From contig NZ_CAMLJQ010000010.1 in assembly GCF_946480305.1 (NCBI RefSeq), positions 1 through 64,000 of the forward strand: DNA of 64,000 nucleotides. The letters are read 5' to 3'. Made by a program: the position numbers and the translations under genes. Every line of letters begins with the position of its first letter. Position 1 is the first letter of the stretch. The notes beneath the pieces were generated by a model that ran no database searches, had not been told where the DNA came from, and saw nothing but the letters and a program-made list of their open reading frames with translations. Source of the DNA: an uncultured Caldimonas sp. Its GTDB lineage: Bacteria > Pseudomonadota > Gammaproteobacteria > Burkholderiales > Burkholderiaceae. Of this stretch, positions 8,613-17,639 are shown one piece after another.

Positions 8613-11600
8613 ATGCTCATCCCTTCCATCGCTCCTGGCAAACGCTACACGCTGCCGCGCCCGCCGGGTTCGGCCGATGCCCTGCTGCTCGCCCAGTACG
8701 CCCGCCAGCAGGCCGCGAACAAGGCGCTGACGGCCATCGTCACCGCGGAGCCGGCCGATGCGCAGCGGCTGCACGACGAACTCGCCTTCTTTGCGCCGGA
8801 GCTGCGCTGCGCGGTGTTCCCCGACTGGGAGACGCTGCCCTACGACACCTTCTCGCCCCACCAGGACCTGATCTCCGAGCGCCTGGCCACGCTGTGGCGA
8901 GTGCGCCAGGGCGACGTCGACGTGGTGCTGCTGCCCGCCTCCACGGCACTGGTGCGGCTGGCGCCGCCGTCGTTCATGGCCGGGTACACCTTCCACTTCA
9001 AGCAGAAGGAAAAACTCGACGAAGCCTCGCTGAAGGCCCAGCTCACGCTGGCCGGCTATCAGCACGTGAGCCAGGTCGTCTCGCCCGGCGAATACGCGGT
9101 GCGCGGCGGCCTGATCGACCTGTTCCCGATGGGCTCGGCCGTGCCCTACCGCGTCGACCTGTTCGGCGACGAAGTGGATTCCATCCGTACCTTCGACCCG
9201 GACAGCCAGCGCAGCCTCTACCCGGTGCCCGAGGTGCGCATGCTGCCCGGGCGCGAGTTCCCGATGGACGAGGACTCGCGCGCGAAATTCCGCTCGCGCT
9301 GGCGCGAACGCATGGAAGGCGACCCGAGCAAGGCGCGCATCTACAAGGACATCGGCAACGGTATCGCCACCGCCGGGATCGAGTACTACCTGCCGCTGTT
9401 CTTCGACGAAACGGCGACGATCTTCCACTACTTGGGCGACAAGGCCGCGCTGGCGCTGCACGGCGAGATCGATGACGCGCTCAAGCGCTTCTGGACCGAC
9501 ACGCGCGAGCGCCATCGCTTCCTGCAGCACGATCCCGAGCGGCCCATCCTCCCGCCCGAGGACCTGTTCCTCAAGCCCGAGGACTTCTTCACCCGCTGCA
9601 ACGAGCACGCGCAACTGGCGGTGCGCGGCAGCGAAGCCGTCGACTGGGCTCGGCCGCTCCCCGACCTGAGCGCCGACCGAGGTGCGACCGAGCCGCTGCG
9701 CCGCCTGCAGGTGCACGTGGGCACCACGCCGCACCGTGTGCTGCTCGTGGCCGAATCCGCCGGCCGGCGCGAGAGCCTGCTGGAGCTTTTGCGCGACAAC
9801 AAGATCGAGCCGCCCAGCGTGGAATCGCTCGCGGCGTTCCAGGCAGGCGACGAAAAGTTCGCCATCGCGGTCGCCCCGCTTGCAGCCGGCTTCCATTGGG
9901 CAATCGAGGGCCGCGAGCAAGGCCTGCAGTTCGTCACCGAGACCGAGCTGTTCGCCACCGGCCCCTCTGCGCGACGCCGGCGCAAGCAGGAACAGGTCAG
10001 CAACGTCGACGCGCTGATCAAGGACCTGTCGGAGCTGAAGGTCGGCGACCCGGTGGTGCACGTGAACCACGGCATCGGCCGTTACCAGGGGCTGCTGAAC
10101 ATCGATCTTGGCGAGGGGCCCAGCGAGTTCCTGCATCTGCAATACGCGGACAAGGCAACGCTCTATGTGCCGGTCGCGCAGTTGCACCTGATCAGCCGCT
10201 ACACCGGCGTCAGCCCGGAAGAAGCACCGCTGCACCGGCTCGGCTCGGGGCAGTGGGAAAAAGCCAAGCGCAAGGCGGCCGAACAGGTGCGCGACACCGC
10301 CGCCGAGTTGCTGAACCTCTACGCGCGCCGCGCGGCGCGCGAAGGCTACGCGTTCCGTTTTTCGCCGCACGACTACGAGGCCTTCGCCGCCAGCTTCGGT
10401 TTCGAGGAAACGCCGGACCAGAATGCCGCGATCCATGCGGTGATCCAGGACCTCGTCTCGCCCAGGCCGATGGACCGCCTCGTTTGCGGCGACGTGGGCT
10501 TCGGCAAGACCGAGGTCGCGCTGCGCGCCGCCTTCGTCGCCGTCACCGGTGGCAAGCAGGTCGCGCTGCTCGCGCCGACGACGCTGCTGGCCGAACAGCA
10601 CTTTCAGACCATCAGCGACCGCTTCGCCAACTGGCCCGTGAAAGTGGCCGAGCTGTCGCGGTTCCGATCGACGAAGGAAGTGAACCAGGCGCTCAAGGGC
10701 CTGGCCGACGGTACCGTCGACATCGTCGTCGGCACGCACAAGCTGCTGTCGCCGGACGTGAAGTTCTCGCGCCTGGGCCTGCTGATCATCGACGAGGAAC
10801 ACCGCTTCGGCGTGCGCCACAAGGAAGCGATCAAGGCGATGCGTGCCGAGGTCGACGTGCTGACGCTCACCGCGACCCCCATTCCACGCACGTTGGGCAT
10901 GGCGCTGGAAGGACTGCGCGACCTGTCGGTGATCGCGACCGCGCCGCAACGCCGTCTGGCCATCAAGACCTTCGTGCGCAACGAAACCACCGGCACCATC
11001 CGCGAGGCGGTGCTGCGCGAGCTGAAGCGCGGCGGGCAGGTCTACTTCCTGCACAACGAGGTCGAAACGATCGAGAACCGCCGCAACAAGCTCGCCGAGC
11101 TGTTGCCCGAGGCGCGTATCGCCGTCGCGCACGGCCAGATGCCCGAGCGCGAGCTGGAACGCGTGATGCGCGACTTCGTGGCCCAGCGCTACAACGTGCT
11201 GCTGTGCTCGACCATCATCGAGACCGGCATCGACGTGCCGACCGCCAACACCATCGTCATCTCGCGCGCCGACAAGTTCGGCCTCGCGCAGCTGCACCAG
11301 CTGCGCGGGCGTGTCGGCCGTTCGCACCACCAGGCCTATGCCTACCTGCTGGTGCCCGATGTCGAGGGCCTCACCAAGCAGGCCGCGCAGCGGCTGGAAG
11401 CGATCCAGAACATGGAGGAGCTGGGCTCCGGTTTCTACCTCGCGATGCACGACCTCGAGATCCGCGGCGCGGGCGAGGTGCTGGGCGAGAACCAGAGCGG
11501 CAACATGCAGGAGGTCGGCTTCCAGCTGTACAACGACATGCTGTCCGAGGCGGTACGTTCGCTGAAAGCCGGCAAGGAGCCCGACCTGCTCTCGCCACTG

Positions 11601-12056
11601 GCGGTGACGACCGAGATCAACCTGCACGCCCCTGCCCTGCTACCCGACAGCTATTGCGGCGACGTGCACGTGCGACTCAACCTCTACAAGCGACTTGCCT
11701 CTGCCGAAAAGGCGGACCAGATCGACGCGCTGCTCGAAGAGATCACCGACCGCTTCGGCAAGCTGCCGCCCCAGGGCCAGACGCTGTTCGACGTGCACCG
11801 CCTGCGCGTGCTCGCCAAACCCTACGGCGTGGTCAAGATCGACGCGGCACCGGCGGCGATGAGCATCGCCTTCCGCCCCAACCCGCCGATCGAGCCGATG
11901 CGCATCATCGAGCTCGTGCAGAAGAACCGGCACATCAAGCTCGCCGGCAACGACAAGCTGCGCATCGACAAGCCGACCGAAGACCCCAAGGACCGCGCAC
12001 AGTTCATCCGCGACGTGCTGCGCTCGCTCGGCACGCCGACCGCGCAACCCGCCTGA
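8613..12056 (+). CDS. mfd: Transcription-repair coupling factor Mfd
   Basis: A 1147-residue DNA translocase that removes RNA polymerase stalled at lesions and recruits UvrA; E. coli Mfd is 1148 residues. In order it has a UvrB-like N-terminal module (about 1-350), the RNA-polymerase interaction domain near 470-560 (VGDPVVHVNHGIGRYQG), and a RecG-like helicase with Walker A GDVGFGKTE near 625, DEEHRFG near 725, and motif VI QLRGRVGRS. The C-terminal TRCF domain begins near LLPDSYCGDVHVRL. The ATG at 8613 is the first sensible start; the longer frame runs back into the opposing ispD gene. No clear Shine-Dalgarno is visible. Confidence 0.97.
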   Translation: MLIPSIAPGKRYTLPRPPGSADALLLAQYARQQAANKALTAIVTAEPADAQRLHDELAFFAPELRCAVFPDWETLPYDTFSPHQDLISERLATLWRVRQGDVDVVLLPASTALVRLAPPSFMAGYTFHFKQKEKLDEASLKAQLTLAGYQHVSQVVSPGEYAVRGGLIDLFPMGSAVPYRVDLFGDEVDSIRTFDPDSQRSLYPVPEVRMLPGREFPMDEDSRAKFRSRWRERMEGDPSKARIYKDIGNGIATAGIEYYLPLFFDETATIFHYLGDKAALALHGEIDDALKRFWTDTRERHRFLQHDPERPILPPEDLFLKPEDFFTRCNEHAQLAVRGSEAVDWARPLPDLSADRGATEPLRRLQVHVGTTPHRVLLVAESAGRRESLLELLRDNKIEPPSVESLAAFQAGDEKFAIAVAPLAAGFHWAIEGREQGLQFVTETELFATGPSARRRRKQEQVSNVDALIKDLSELKVGDPVVHVNHGIGRYQGLLNIDLGEGPSEFLHLQYADKATLYVPVAQLHLISRYTGVSPEEAPLHRLGSGQWEKAKRKAAEQVRDTAAELLNLYARRAAREGYAFRFSPHDYEAFAASFGFEETPDQNAAIHAVIQDLVSPRPMDRLVCGDVGFGKTEVALRAAFVAVTGGKQVALLAPTTLLAEQHFQTISDRFANWPVKVAELSRFRSTKEVNQALKGLADGTVDIVVGTHKLLSPDVKFSRLGLLIIDEEHRFGVRHKEAIKAMRAEVDVLTLTATPIPRTLGMALEGLRDLSVIATAPQRRLAIKTFVRNETTGTIREAVLRELKRGGQVYFLHNEVETIENRRNKLAELLPEARIAVAHGQMPERELERVMRDFVAQRYNVLLCSTIIETGIDVPTANTIVISRADKFGLAQLHQLRGRVGRSHHQAYAYLLVPDVEGLTKQAAQRLEAIQNMEELGSGFYLAMHDLEIRGAGEVLGENQSGNMQEVGFQLYNDMLSEAVRSLKAGKEPDLLSPLAVTTEINLHAPALLPDSYCGDVHVRLNLYKRLASAEKADQIDALLEEITDRFGKLPPQGQTLFDVHRLRVLAKPYGVVKIDAAPAAMSIAFRPNPPIEPMRIIELVQKNRHIKLAGNDKLRIDKPTEDPKDRAQFIRDVLRSLGTPTAQPA

Positions 12057-12081
12057 TCTCCCCACCCATTTCATCCTGCTC

Positions 12082-12786
12082 ATGCCCACCGAAATCGCGC
12101 CCGGCCTCGTCATCCAGATCGCCACCCCGCCGCTGCAACTCGCCGACTTCAAGGTCATTGCGTTCGACATGGACTCGACGCTGATCAACATCGAATGCAT
12201 CGACGAGATTGCCGACGCTGCAGGCAAGAAGGCCGAGGTTGCCGCGATCACCGAAGCGGCCATGCGCGGCGAGATCACCGACTTCAAGGAAAGTCTGCGC
12301 CGCCGGCTCGCACTGCTCGCTGGCGTGCCCGCGACGGCGCTGCAGCAGGTCTATGAGCAGCGGCTGCGGCTCAACCCCGGGGCAATGGAACTGGTGGCCG
12401 CTGCTCGCGCCGCCGGGCTGAAGACGCTGCTCGTCTCCGGCGGGTTCACCTACTTCGCCAACCGGGTGAAGGAAACGCTGCACATGGACGTGGCACGCTC
12501 CAACGAACTCGAGATCGAGAACGGCCACCTCACCGGGCGCGTGCTGGGCGACATCGTCGACGGCGAAGAAAAGAAGCGCCAGTTGCTTGCGCTGTGCGAG
12601 CAGGTGGGTTGCTCCGCATTGCAGGCCATCGCCGTCGGCGACGGCGCCAACGACCTGCCGATGATGGGCGCCGCGGGCTTGAGCGTGGCCTACCGTGCCA
12701 AGCCCAAGGTGCGCGAGCAGGCCATGGTCGCCATCAACGAAGGCGGACTCGACCGGCTGCTGGACGTGGTGCATCCCGCGCGCTGA
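12082..12786 (+). CDS. serB: Phosphoserine phosphatase
   Basis: A 234-residue HAD-family phosphatase for the last step of serine synthesis, phosphoserine to serine. The catalytic motif I is FDMDSTLIN, with Asp29 as nucleophile and Asp31 as acid/base. Motif II is LVSGGFTYFA, and motif III/IV is VGDGANDLPMMG. It is the short form, lacking the N-terminal ACT-like extension of the 322-residue E. coli enzyme. It starts 25 bases after mfd on the same strand, so may share its transcript. A weak CCCCCT/GGGGGG hairpin follows at about 12830-12840. Confidence 0.94.
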   Translation: MPTEIAPGLVIQIATPPLQLADFKVIAFDMDSTLINIECIDEIADAAGKKAEVAAITEAAMRGEITDFKESLRRRLALLAGVPATALQQVYEQRLRLNPGAMELVAAARAAGLKTLLVSGGFTYFANRVKETLHMDVARSNELEIENGHLTGRVLGDIVDGEEKKRQLLALCEQVGCSALQAIAVGDGANDLPMMGAAGLSVAYRAKPKVREQAMVAINEGGLDRLLDVVHPAR

Positions 12787-12972
12787 CCGGCGCAGCCTTG
12801 TCCCCTGCCGTGTCCCCTGCCCGCGCCCCCTGTTGGGGGGTTAAGAAGTCTTTACGGTCGGCGTAAGGAAGATTTAGCGGCATCCATCCTCCTCGATTCC
12901 TACAGTCTCGCCATCCCGTCGCCGCAGCCGTTGCGCGGCGGCGCCCCGCAAACCGAGACCCACGAGGACACG

Positions 12973-13725
12973 ATGGAACACACCACAGCCACCCGCGCGG
13001 CCCGAGCCGGCACCCCCCAGGTCCAGCGCCTGGATCTCTACGCCGGCATCCACAAGGCCTTGCGCCTCTTCCTGACCGAGACGCTGGTCAAGGTCGGGCA
13101 GACCGACGCGGCCGACCCAGCGCACATGCGCGACACGCTGGCCCAGGTGCGCGCGCTGCTGGCCGGCATGCGCAAGCACCTGCAGCATGAGAACGACTTC
13201 GTGCACCCCGCTCTGGAGCGCGCGCGGCCGGGCACGTCGGCCCAGATCGTCGCGGAACACCAGATGCACCTCGACGCGATCGACGAACTCGAGGACCTGG
13301 CCGGCGTGGCAGAGGCGGCGGACGGCGAGGCGCGCGCCACGGCGACGAGCCGGCTGTACCGGGCGCTCGCGCTGTTCGTCGCCGACAACCTGGAGCACAT
13401 GCACTATGAGGAAACCGAGCACAACGCCGTGCTGTGGGCTCACTACACCGATGCCGAACTGCTCGAACTGCACGGCGCGCTGGTCGCCTCCATCCCGCCC
13501 GACGAGATGACCCAGACGCTGTACTGGATGCTGCCGTCACTGGCTGCCCACGAGCGCCTCGCGATGTTGGCGGAGATGCAGCAGCACGCTCCGGCGCCGG
13601 TGTTCGATGCCGTGCTCGGGTTGGCCCGCTCGCGACTCACGCCCACCGACTGGGGCAAGCTGGCTCGCGGGCTCGGCGTGCCGGTGGCCCCCCAGATGTG
13701 GCCCGAATACGTGGTGGCGCGCTGA
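12973..13725 (+). CDS. Hemerythrin-like HHE-domain protein
   Basis: A 250-residue cytoplasmic protein with a hemerythrin HHE cation-binding fold. The expected di-iron ligands are visible in the pattern HKALRLFL, HLQHENDFVHPALE, HQMHLDAIDELE and HMHYEETEHNAVLW. Such proteins bind oxygen, nitric oxide or iron, or sense redox state. The C-terminal 80 residues (from about 170) have no recognised motif and look helical. The ATG at 12973 is chosen because ACGAGGA precedes it; an upstream TTG in frame is less likely. It converges on the PNPOx-GAF gene with one base between stops. Confidence 0.82.
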   Translation: MEHTTATRAARAGTPQVQRLDLYAGIHKALRLFLTETLVKVGQTDAADPAHMRDTLAQVRALLAGMRKHLQHENDFVHPALERARPGTSAQIVAEHQMHLDAIDELEDLAGVAEAADGEARATATSRLYRALALFVADNLEHMHYEETEHNAVLWAHYTDAELLELHGALVASIPPDEMTQTLYWMLPSLAAHERLAMLAEMQQHAPAPVFDAVLGLARSRLTPTDWGKLARGLGVPVAPQMWPEYVVAR

Positions 13726-13726
13726 A

Positions 13727-15079
13727 TCAGGCCGGCTGCAGTTCGAGCGGCCGGGACAGCTCCAGCCGGAAGCGCCCCCGGCCGGTCTTTTCGATGCGCA
13801 CGCAGGCATTGCGCTCGACGAGCCGGCGCGCCAGCAGCACCAGCCGGGCTTCCAGGTTGTCGCTCACGTCGGGCAGGCGGATCTGCGGATCGAGCCGAAG
13901 CTCGCGATTGGTGAACTCGGTGCGTCCCAACTCGGCGTGGTCGCGCAGCAGCTTCCACAGGATGGCCCCTGCAACGCCCTTGATCAGGTAGTCGTTGTCG
14001 AGGAACACGCTGCTGTCAGCGGCGTAATAGCGCACCGCGAGCGGCTCCACCCCGGTACGGCTCGGTGGCGGGGCGTCTTCTCGCATCGCGTCGCGCCCGG
14101 CGTCGTCGGGCAGCTCCGCGCACGACTGGAACTGCCGGATCGTGAGGCCGAGTTGCGCCGCAAGACTCACCAACGCATCCTCGTCGTCGTAGCTGAAGCG
14201 CAGGTCCTGCAGGCTCTCCACGAACAGCACCCCCACCAGTTCACCCCCGGCGCAGACGGGCACGGCGAGTTGACTGTGCGGCTCGGCCAGCCCAGGCCAC
14301 GGAATCGCCAGCTCCAGTGCCTCGGCGCGCCCGCTGCGTGCAAGGCTGTCACGGATGGCGCGGCTGTAGGTGTACTCGGCGGTCATGTGGCTGATGCGCA
14401 CCGGCGTGCGCTCGCGCGCCGCCACGCCGATCACGCCCTGCCCGATTGGGATCTCCGAGCCGATACCCGAGGAGCTGTAGCCCCGGCTGGCCACGGTGTA
14501 GAGCCGCTCACCCTGCCCGTCCGATATCAACAGCATCGCGTGCTGTACCTCGAACTCAGTCTCTAGGCAGGCGAGCGTGGTCTCGAACAGGGAATCGAGG
14601 TCGTTGCAACGCGACAGGCGCTCGCTGCACCGGCGTAACGCCGACAGGCGCGAGCGCCCGGCCGATGGTTGTGGCAGGTCAGGCTTGTTCACGTGCTCCA
14701 GCGCGACCACGTGGTAAATGTCGGCCCCCTGCAACTTGAACACGCCGCTCATGCCGGTGTGCGACGCAATGCCCGACAGGCGGGCCTTCATGTTCTCGAA
14801 CAACGGCCCGCTCGTCTCGGTGCGCAGGTAGCGCGCACGGATGCGGTAGATCGCCGCGGTCAGCGGGTGCACCACCAGGATCTCGACCTGCGGGTTGGCG
14901 AGTACGTTGCGACGCGTGGTGTTGAAGAACTGGAACGACAGCGCGAGGTGCTCGCTGTCCACGTACTCCACCTGCGACAGGTAGGCCACGTTGGGCGTGC
15001 CGTCGGGCGCGCACGTGGCCATCATCGCGGGGATCGCGCCTTCGAAGCACGGGCGCAGGTCATCGAGCGACAGCGGCAT
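13727..15079 (-). CDS. PNPOx-GAF fusion protein with C-terminal helical domain
   Basis: A 450-residue protein in three parts. Residues 1-130 resemble the split-barrel flavin/pyridoxamine-phosphate-oxidase fold (MATCAPDGTPNVAYLSQVEY, then TTRRNVLANPQVEILVVHP). About 150-300 is a GAF domain (LFETTLACLE, LYTVASRGYSSSGIGSEIPIGQGVIGVAA, LAVPVCAGGELVGVLFVES). Residues 350-450 form a conserved basic, probably winged-helix-like tail (LARRLVERNACVRIEKTG). There is no signal peptide or membrane segment and no output enzyme domain, so it looks like a flavin- or ligand-sensing regulator. One base separates its start from the stop of the next small PNPOx protein, so they form an operon. The role is inferred. 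Confidence 0.72.
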   Translation of the reverse strand: MPLSLDDLRPCFEGAIPAMMATCAPDGTPNVAYLSQVEYVDSEHLALSFQFFNTTRRNVLANPQVEILVVHPLTAAIYRIRARYLRTETSGPLFENMKARLSGIASHTGMSGVFKLQGADIYHVVALEHVNKPDLPQPSAGRSRLSALRRCSERLSRCNDLDSLFETTLACLETEFEVQHAMLLISDGQGERLYTVASRGYSSSGIGSEIPIGQGVIGVAARERTPVRISHMTAEYTYSRAIRDSLARSGRAEALELAIPWPGLAEPHSQLAVPVCAGGELVGVLFVESLQDLRFSYDDEDALVSLAAQLGLTIRQFQSCAELPDDAGRDAMREDAPPPSRTGVEPLAVRYYAADSSVFLDNDYLIKGVAGAILWKLLRDHAELGRTEFTNRELRLDPQIRLPDVSDNLEARLVLLARRLVERNACVRIEKTGRGRFRLELSRPLELQPA

Positions 15080-15080
15080 C

Positions 15081-15572
15081 TCAGGCCTCCACCGGCGCGG
15101 CGGGCCGCACGCCGGGCGTCTGGTCGAACGAGGCACGCGGCGTGAACGTCACCGCCACGATGCCGCCCGGCTCGCTCGTCAACATGCCACGGATCAGTAC
15201 CTCAGGGTAGCCGAGCTGGCAGATCTCGGCCGTCAGGCGTTCGACGTAGTCGTCCAGCAGTTGCAGGTCGGCACGGGCGGCGGGTGCAATGTGGATCTCG
15301 TCGCCCTTGATCTGCACCGTGCGGTGGGTGCTGGGCTCACTGAACACCACCGCGATCTGGTCGCTCGTGCGCATGTCGGTCAACAGGTCCTCGCAGGCCT
15401 TGCCGGGCAGCAGCACCGTCACCCGCAGCGGCTGCCGCTGCACCCGGCAGCCGAGCCCCCGCATCACGCTTGGCTGCAGCGTCGCGGAACGTGTACCGAC
15501 GATGATCGACACCCGCCGTTCCAGGTGCGCCAGGTGCTCGCGCGGAATGGGTGATGCGGGACGGGTCGCCAT
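15081..15572 (-). CDS. Small PNPOx-like flavin-binding protein
   Basis: A 163-residue protein resembling the pyridoxamine 5'-phosphate oxidase split-barrel superfamily: LERRVSIIVGTRSATLQPSV at the start, then LLTDMRTSDQIAVVFSEPSTHRTVQIKG, which matches the flavin-binding barrel strands. It is probably a small cytoplasmic FMN- or haem-binding protein. AGGAGA lies seven bases before the ATG. It is the first gene of a pair with the PNPOx-GAF fusion, so the two barrel proteins may act together. Enzymatic activity is not deducible. Confidence 0.7.
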   Translation of the reverse strand: MATRPASPIPREHLAHLERRVSIIVGTRSATLQPSVMRGLGCRVQRQPLRVTVLLPGKACEDLLTDMRTSDQIAVVFSEPSTHRTVQIKGDEIHIAPAARADLQLLDDYVERLTAEICQLGYPEVLIRGMLTSEPGGIVAVTFTPRASFDQTPGVRPAAPVEA

Positions 15573-15611
15573 GGCCGCTCTCCTGCTGTTGGACGTGTCC
15601 TGCGCTCTTGG

Positions 15612-16112
15612 TCAATTTGCGGGGGATGCCATCACGACGATGCCATCCTCGTCGGCATACAACCACTCGCCCGGCCGCACCCACACGCCCTCCACCTGCA
15701 CCGGCACGTCGCGCTGGCCTTCGTTGCGCTTTTCGGTCGGCAGCGGCATCGGAGCCAGTGCGCGGATGCCGGTGTCGCACTCGGCGAGTTCAGCCACGTC
15801 ACGCACGCAGCCGTAGACAACCACGCCGGCCCAGCCGTTCTTGGCCGCTGCGGCGCCGAGGTTGCCTCCGACGAGGGCACGTCGCAGCGAACCGCCGCCA
15901 TCGACCACGAGCACGCGGCCGTGCCCCGGGGAGTCGACGGCGGCCTTGACGAGCGAGTTGTCCTCGAAGCACTTCACCGTGCTCACCGGCCCGGCAAAGC
16001 GTCGGCGCTTGCCGAAGTCGCGAAACACCGGGGGCAGCACGCGGAAGGCGCCGTCGCTGTCGTTCTTGTGGGCGTCGCACAGGTCGCAGGTGGCGAAGTC
16101 TGGGGTGCTCAT
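15612..16112 (-). CDS. rraA: RraA family protein (RNase E inhibitor / HMG-type aldolase family)
   Basis: A 166-residue RraA-family protein. E. coli RraA binds RNase E and slows mRNA decay, while close relatives are metal-dependent 4-hydroxy-4-methyl-2-oxoglutarate/oxaloacetate aldolases. The conserved core is [23 protein letters not shown]...GCVRDVAEL, containing the Arg and Asp used by aldolase members, so either activity is possible. The length is normal. The ATG overlaps the stop of the upstream Lrp/AsnC regulator by four bases, indicating one operon. Confidence 0.87.
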   Translation of the reverse strand: MSTPDFATCDLCDAHKNDSDGAFRVLPPVFRDFGKRRRFAGPVSTVKCFEDNSLVKAAVDSPGHGRVLVVDGGGSLRRALVGGNLGAAAAKNGWAGVVVYGCVRDVAELAECDTGIRALAPMPLPTEKRNEGQRDVPVQVEGVWVRPGEWLYADEDGIVVMASPAN

Positions 16113-16594
16113 GCGTCGATCACTTTCTTGATGGGGGGTTTTACGTCTTCGCGCCGGGGCGGCAGCATGGTCTGGTGCTCGCGCGCGGCGTTCAGGATGA
16201 TGGAGGTCGAGGTCTCGGTGAGGATGCAGAACTTGGTGACCACGGCGTCGAGGTGTGCCACGTCGATCACCGCGATCTCCAGGATCCAGCTGTCCTCGCC
16301 GGTGACGTTGTGGGCGTTCACCACCTCCGGCGTCTGCTGGATCAGCTTCACCACCCGTGCATAGTCCGCGCGGCCCACGCGCACCATCGCGCGGATGCCG
16401 TAGCCCAGCTTGTTCAGGTTGACGGTCGCGCGGTAGCCGGTGATCACGCCCGCCGATTCGAGCTTGCGCACGCGTTCGGTCACCGCCGGCTGGCTGAGGT
16501 GTACCCGGCGGCCCAGTTCCGTCATTGAAAGGCGTGCATCGGCCTGCAATTCGGCCAGGATGCGGGTGTCGTAGTGGTCGAGGTCGATGTTCAA
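16109..16594 (-). CDS. Lrp/AsnC family transcriptional regulator
   Basis: A 161-residue regulator with an N-terminal helix-turn-helix ([20 protein letters not shown], then [17 protein letters not shown]) and a C-terminal RAM/AsnC ligand domain (about 68-145, including [16 protein letters not shown]). The family binds amino acids and acts locally or globally. The start is taken as TTG at 16594, where the normal family N-terminus [12 protein letters not shown] begins; the frame stays open further upstream to 16816, so a longer start is possible. It is divergent from an EamA exporter, a common arrangement in which the regulator controls the exporter. Confidence 0.88.
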   Translation of the reverse strand: MNIDLDHYDTRILAELQADARLSMTELGRRVHLSQPAVTERVRKLESAGVITGYRATVNLNKLGYGIRAMVRVGRADYARVVKLIQQTPEVVNAHNVTGEDSWILEIAVIDVAHLDAVVTKFCILTETSTSIILNAAREHQTMLPPRREDVKPPIKKVIDA

Positions 16595-16721
16595 GGCAAC
16601 AGACGCTGTCAGCTTTGCGATCCGAAAGATTATCTGCCTGCATTCCTTCAAACGCCACTTCATCGCTGCCGCACGCTTTTCTAACATCGGCGCATCGACG
16701 AACCCGATCCGAGCTCCACCC

Positions 16722-17630
16722 ATGACCGCAGCCGCCTCCACCGTCCGCGCCTCCGGCACGCTGACGCCGCTCATCACCCTGTGTCTTGCCGCCACCTGGC
16801 TGGTGTGGGGCTCCACCTACCTGGCGATCAAGTACGCGCTCATCAGTTTCCCGCCCTTTTTTCAGATGGGCACTCGCTTCCTGCTGGCCGGGGCCGTCCT
16901 GCTGGCCTGGATGCGCTGGCGTGGCAAGCCGCTGCCGAGCTTGCCGCAGTGGCGCAACGCGCTTGTCGTCGGCACCTTGATGCTGGGCGGCGGCATGGGG
17001 GGCACCGCTTATGCCGAACAGACGGTGGGCTCGGGCCTGGTGGTGGCCTTCATCGCCGTGGTGCCGCTGATGATCGCGGCCTTCAACCTGCTGTGGCGCA
17101 TCTACCCGAGCCGACCGGAAATGGCGGGCATCGTCGTCGGCCTCGCCGGGGTGCTGATGCTCACCCAGGGCGCCGGCTTCCAGGCTTCGCCTGCCGGGCT
17201 GACAGCCATCGCGATTGCCTGCGTTACCTGGTCGCTCGGGAGCGTGCTGAGCCAACGCACCTTGCCGATGGCGCCAGGCGCCATGGGCTTTGCGAGCGAG
17301 ATGATCTGCGGCGGCGCGGTACTGATGGCGCTTTCGCTGTGGGCCGGCGAAACACCTCAATGGCCGCCGCGACCCGTGGCCGCCGCGGCGTGGTTCTACC
17401 TCGTGGTGTTCGGTTCACTGATCGCATTCAACGCCTACATGCTGCTGCTTAGCCAGGCCAGCGCGGCACTCGCGTCGAGCTACACCTTCGTCAACCCCGT
17501 CATCGCGATGCTGCTCGGCGTTGCGGTAGCTGGAGAGCACATCACCGGCTATGAATGGCTGGCCGCCGGCATCGTGCTGTGCGGGGTGGTGCTGATGCTG
17601 CGCGGCGCCGCAACGCGCACGCGCAGCTGA
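16722..17630 (+). CDS. EamA/DMT family exporter
   Basis: A 302-residue inner-membrane protein with about ten predicted helices in two EamA repeats. The first helix contains [18 protein letters not shown], a strong family signature, and the second repeat starts near [22 protein letters not shown]. Drug/metabolite transporters of this type export amino acids, nucleosides or drugs. Its divergence from an Lrp/AsnC regulator points to an amino-acid-related substrate, which is inference. The start is the ATG at 16722; the weak GAGCTCC is the only ribosome-binding candidate. Confidence 0.88.
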   Translation: MTAAASTVRASGTLTPLITLCLAATWLVWGSTYLAIKYALISFPPFFQMGTRFLLAGAVLLAWMRWRGKPLPSLPQWRNALVVGTLMLGGGMGGTAYAEQTVGSGLVVAFIAVVPLMIAAFNLLWRIYPSRPEMAGIVVGLAGVLMLTQGAGFQASPAGLTAIAIACVTWSLGSVLSQRTLPMAPGAMGFASEMICGGAVLMALSLWAGETPQWPPRPVAAAAWFYLVVFGSLIAFNAYMLLLSQASAALASSYTFVNPVIAMLLGVAVAGEHITGYEWLAAGIVLCGVVLMLRGAATRTRS

Positions 17631-17639
17631 CCTCCTTGC

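Noticed and set aside
8550..11627. 1025-codon minus-strand frame across mfd
   Set aside because: Mirror of Mfd codons; it has no domain, no ribosome site, and Mfd is complete on the other strand.
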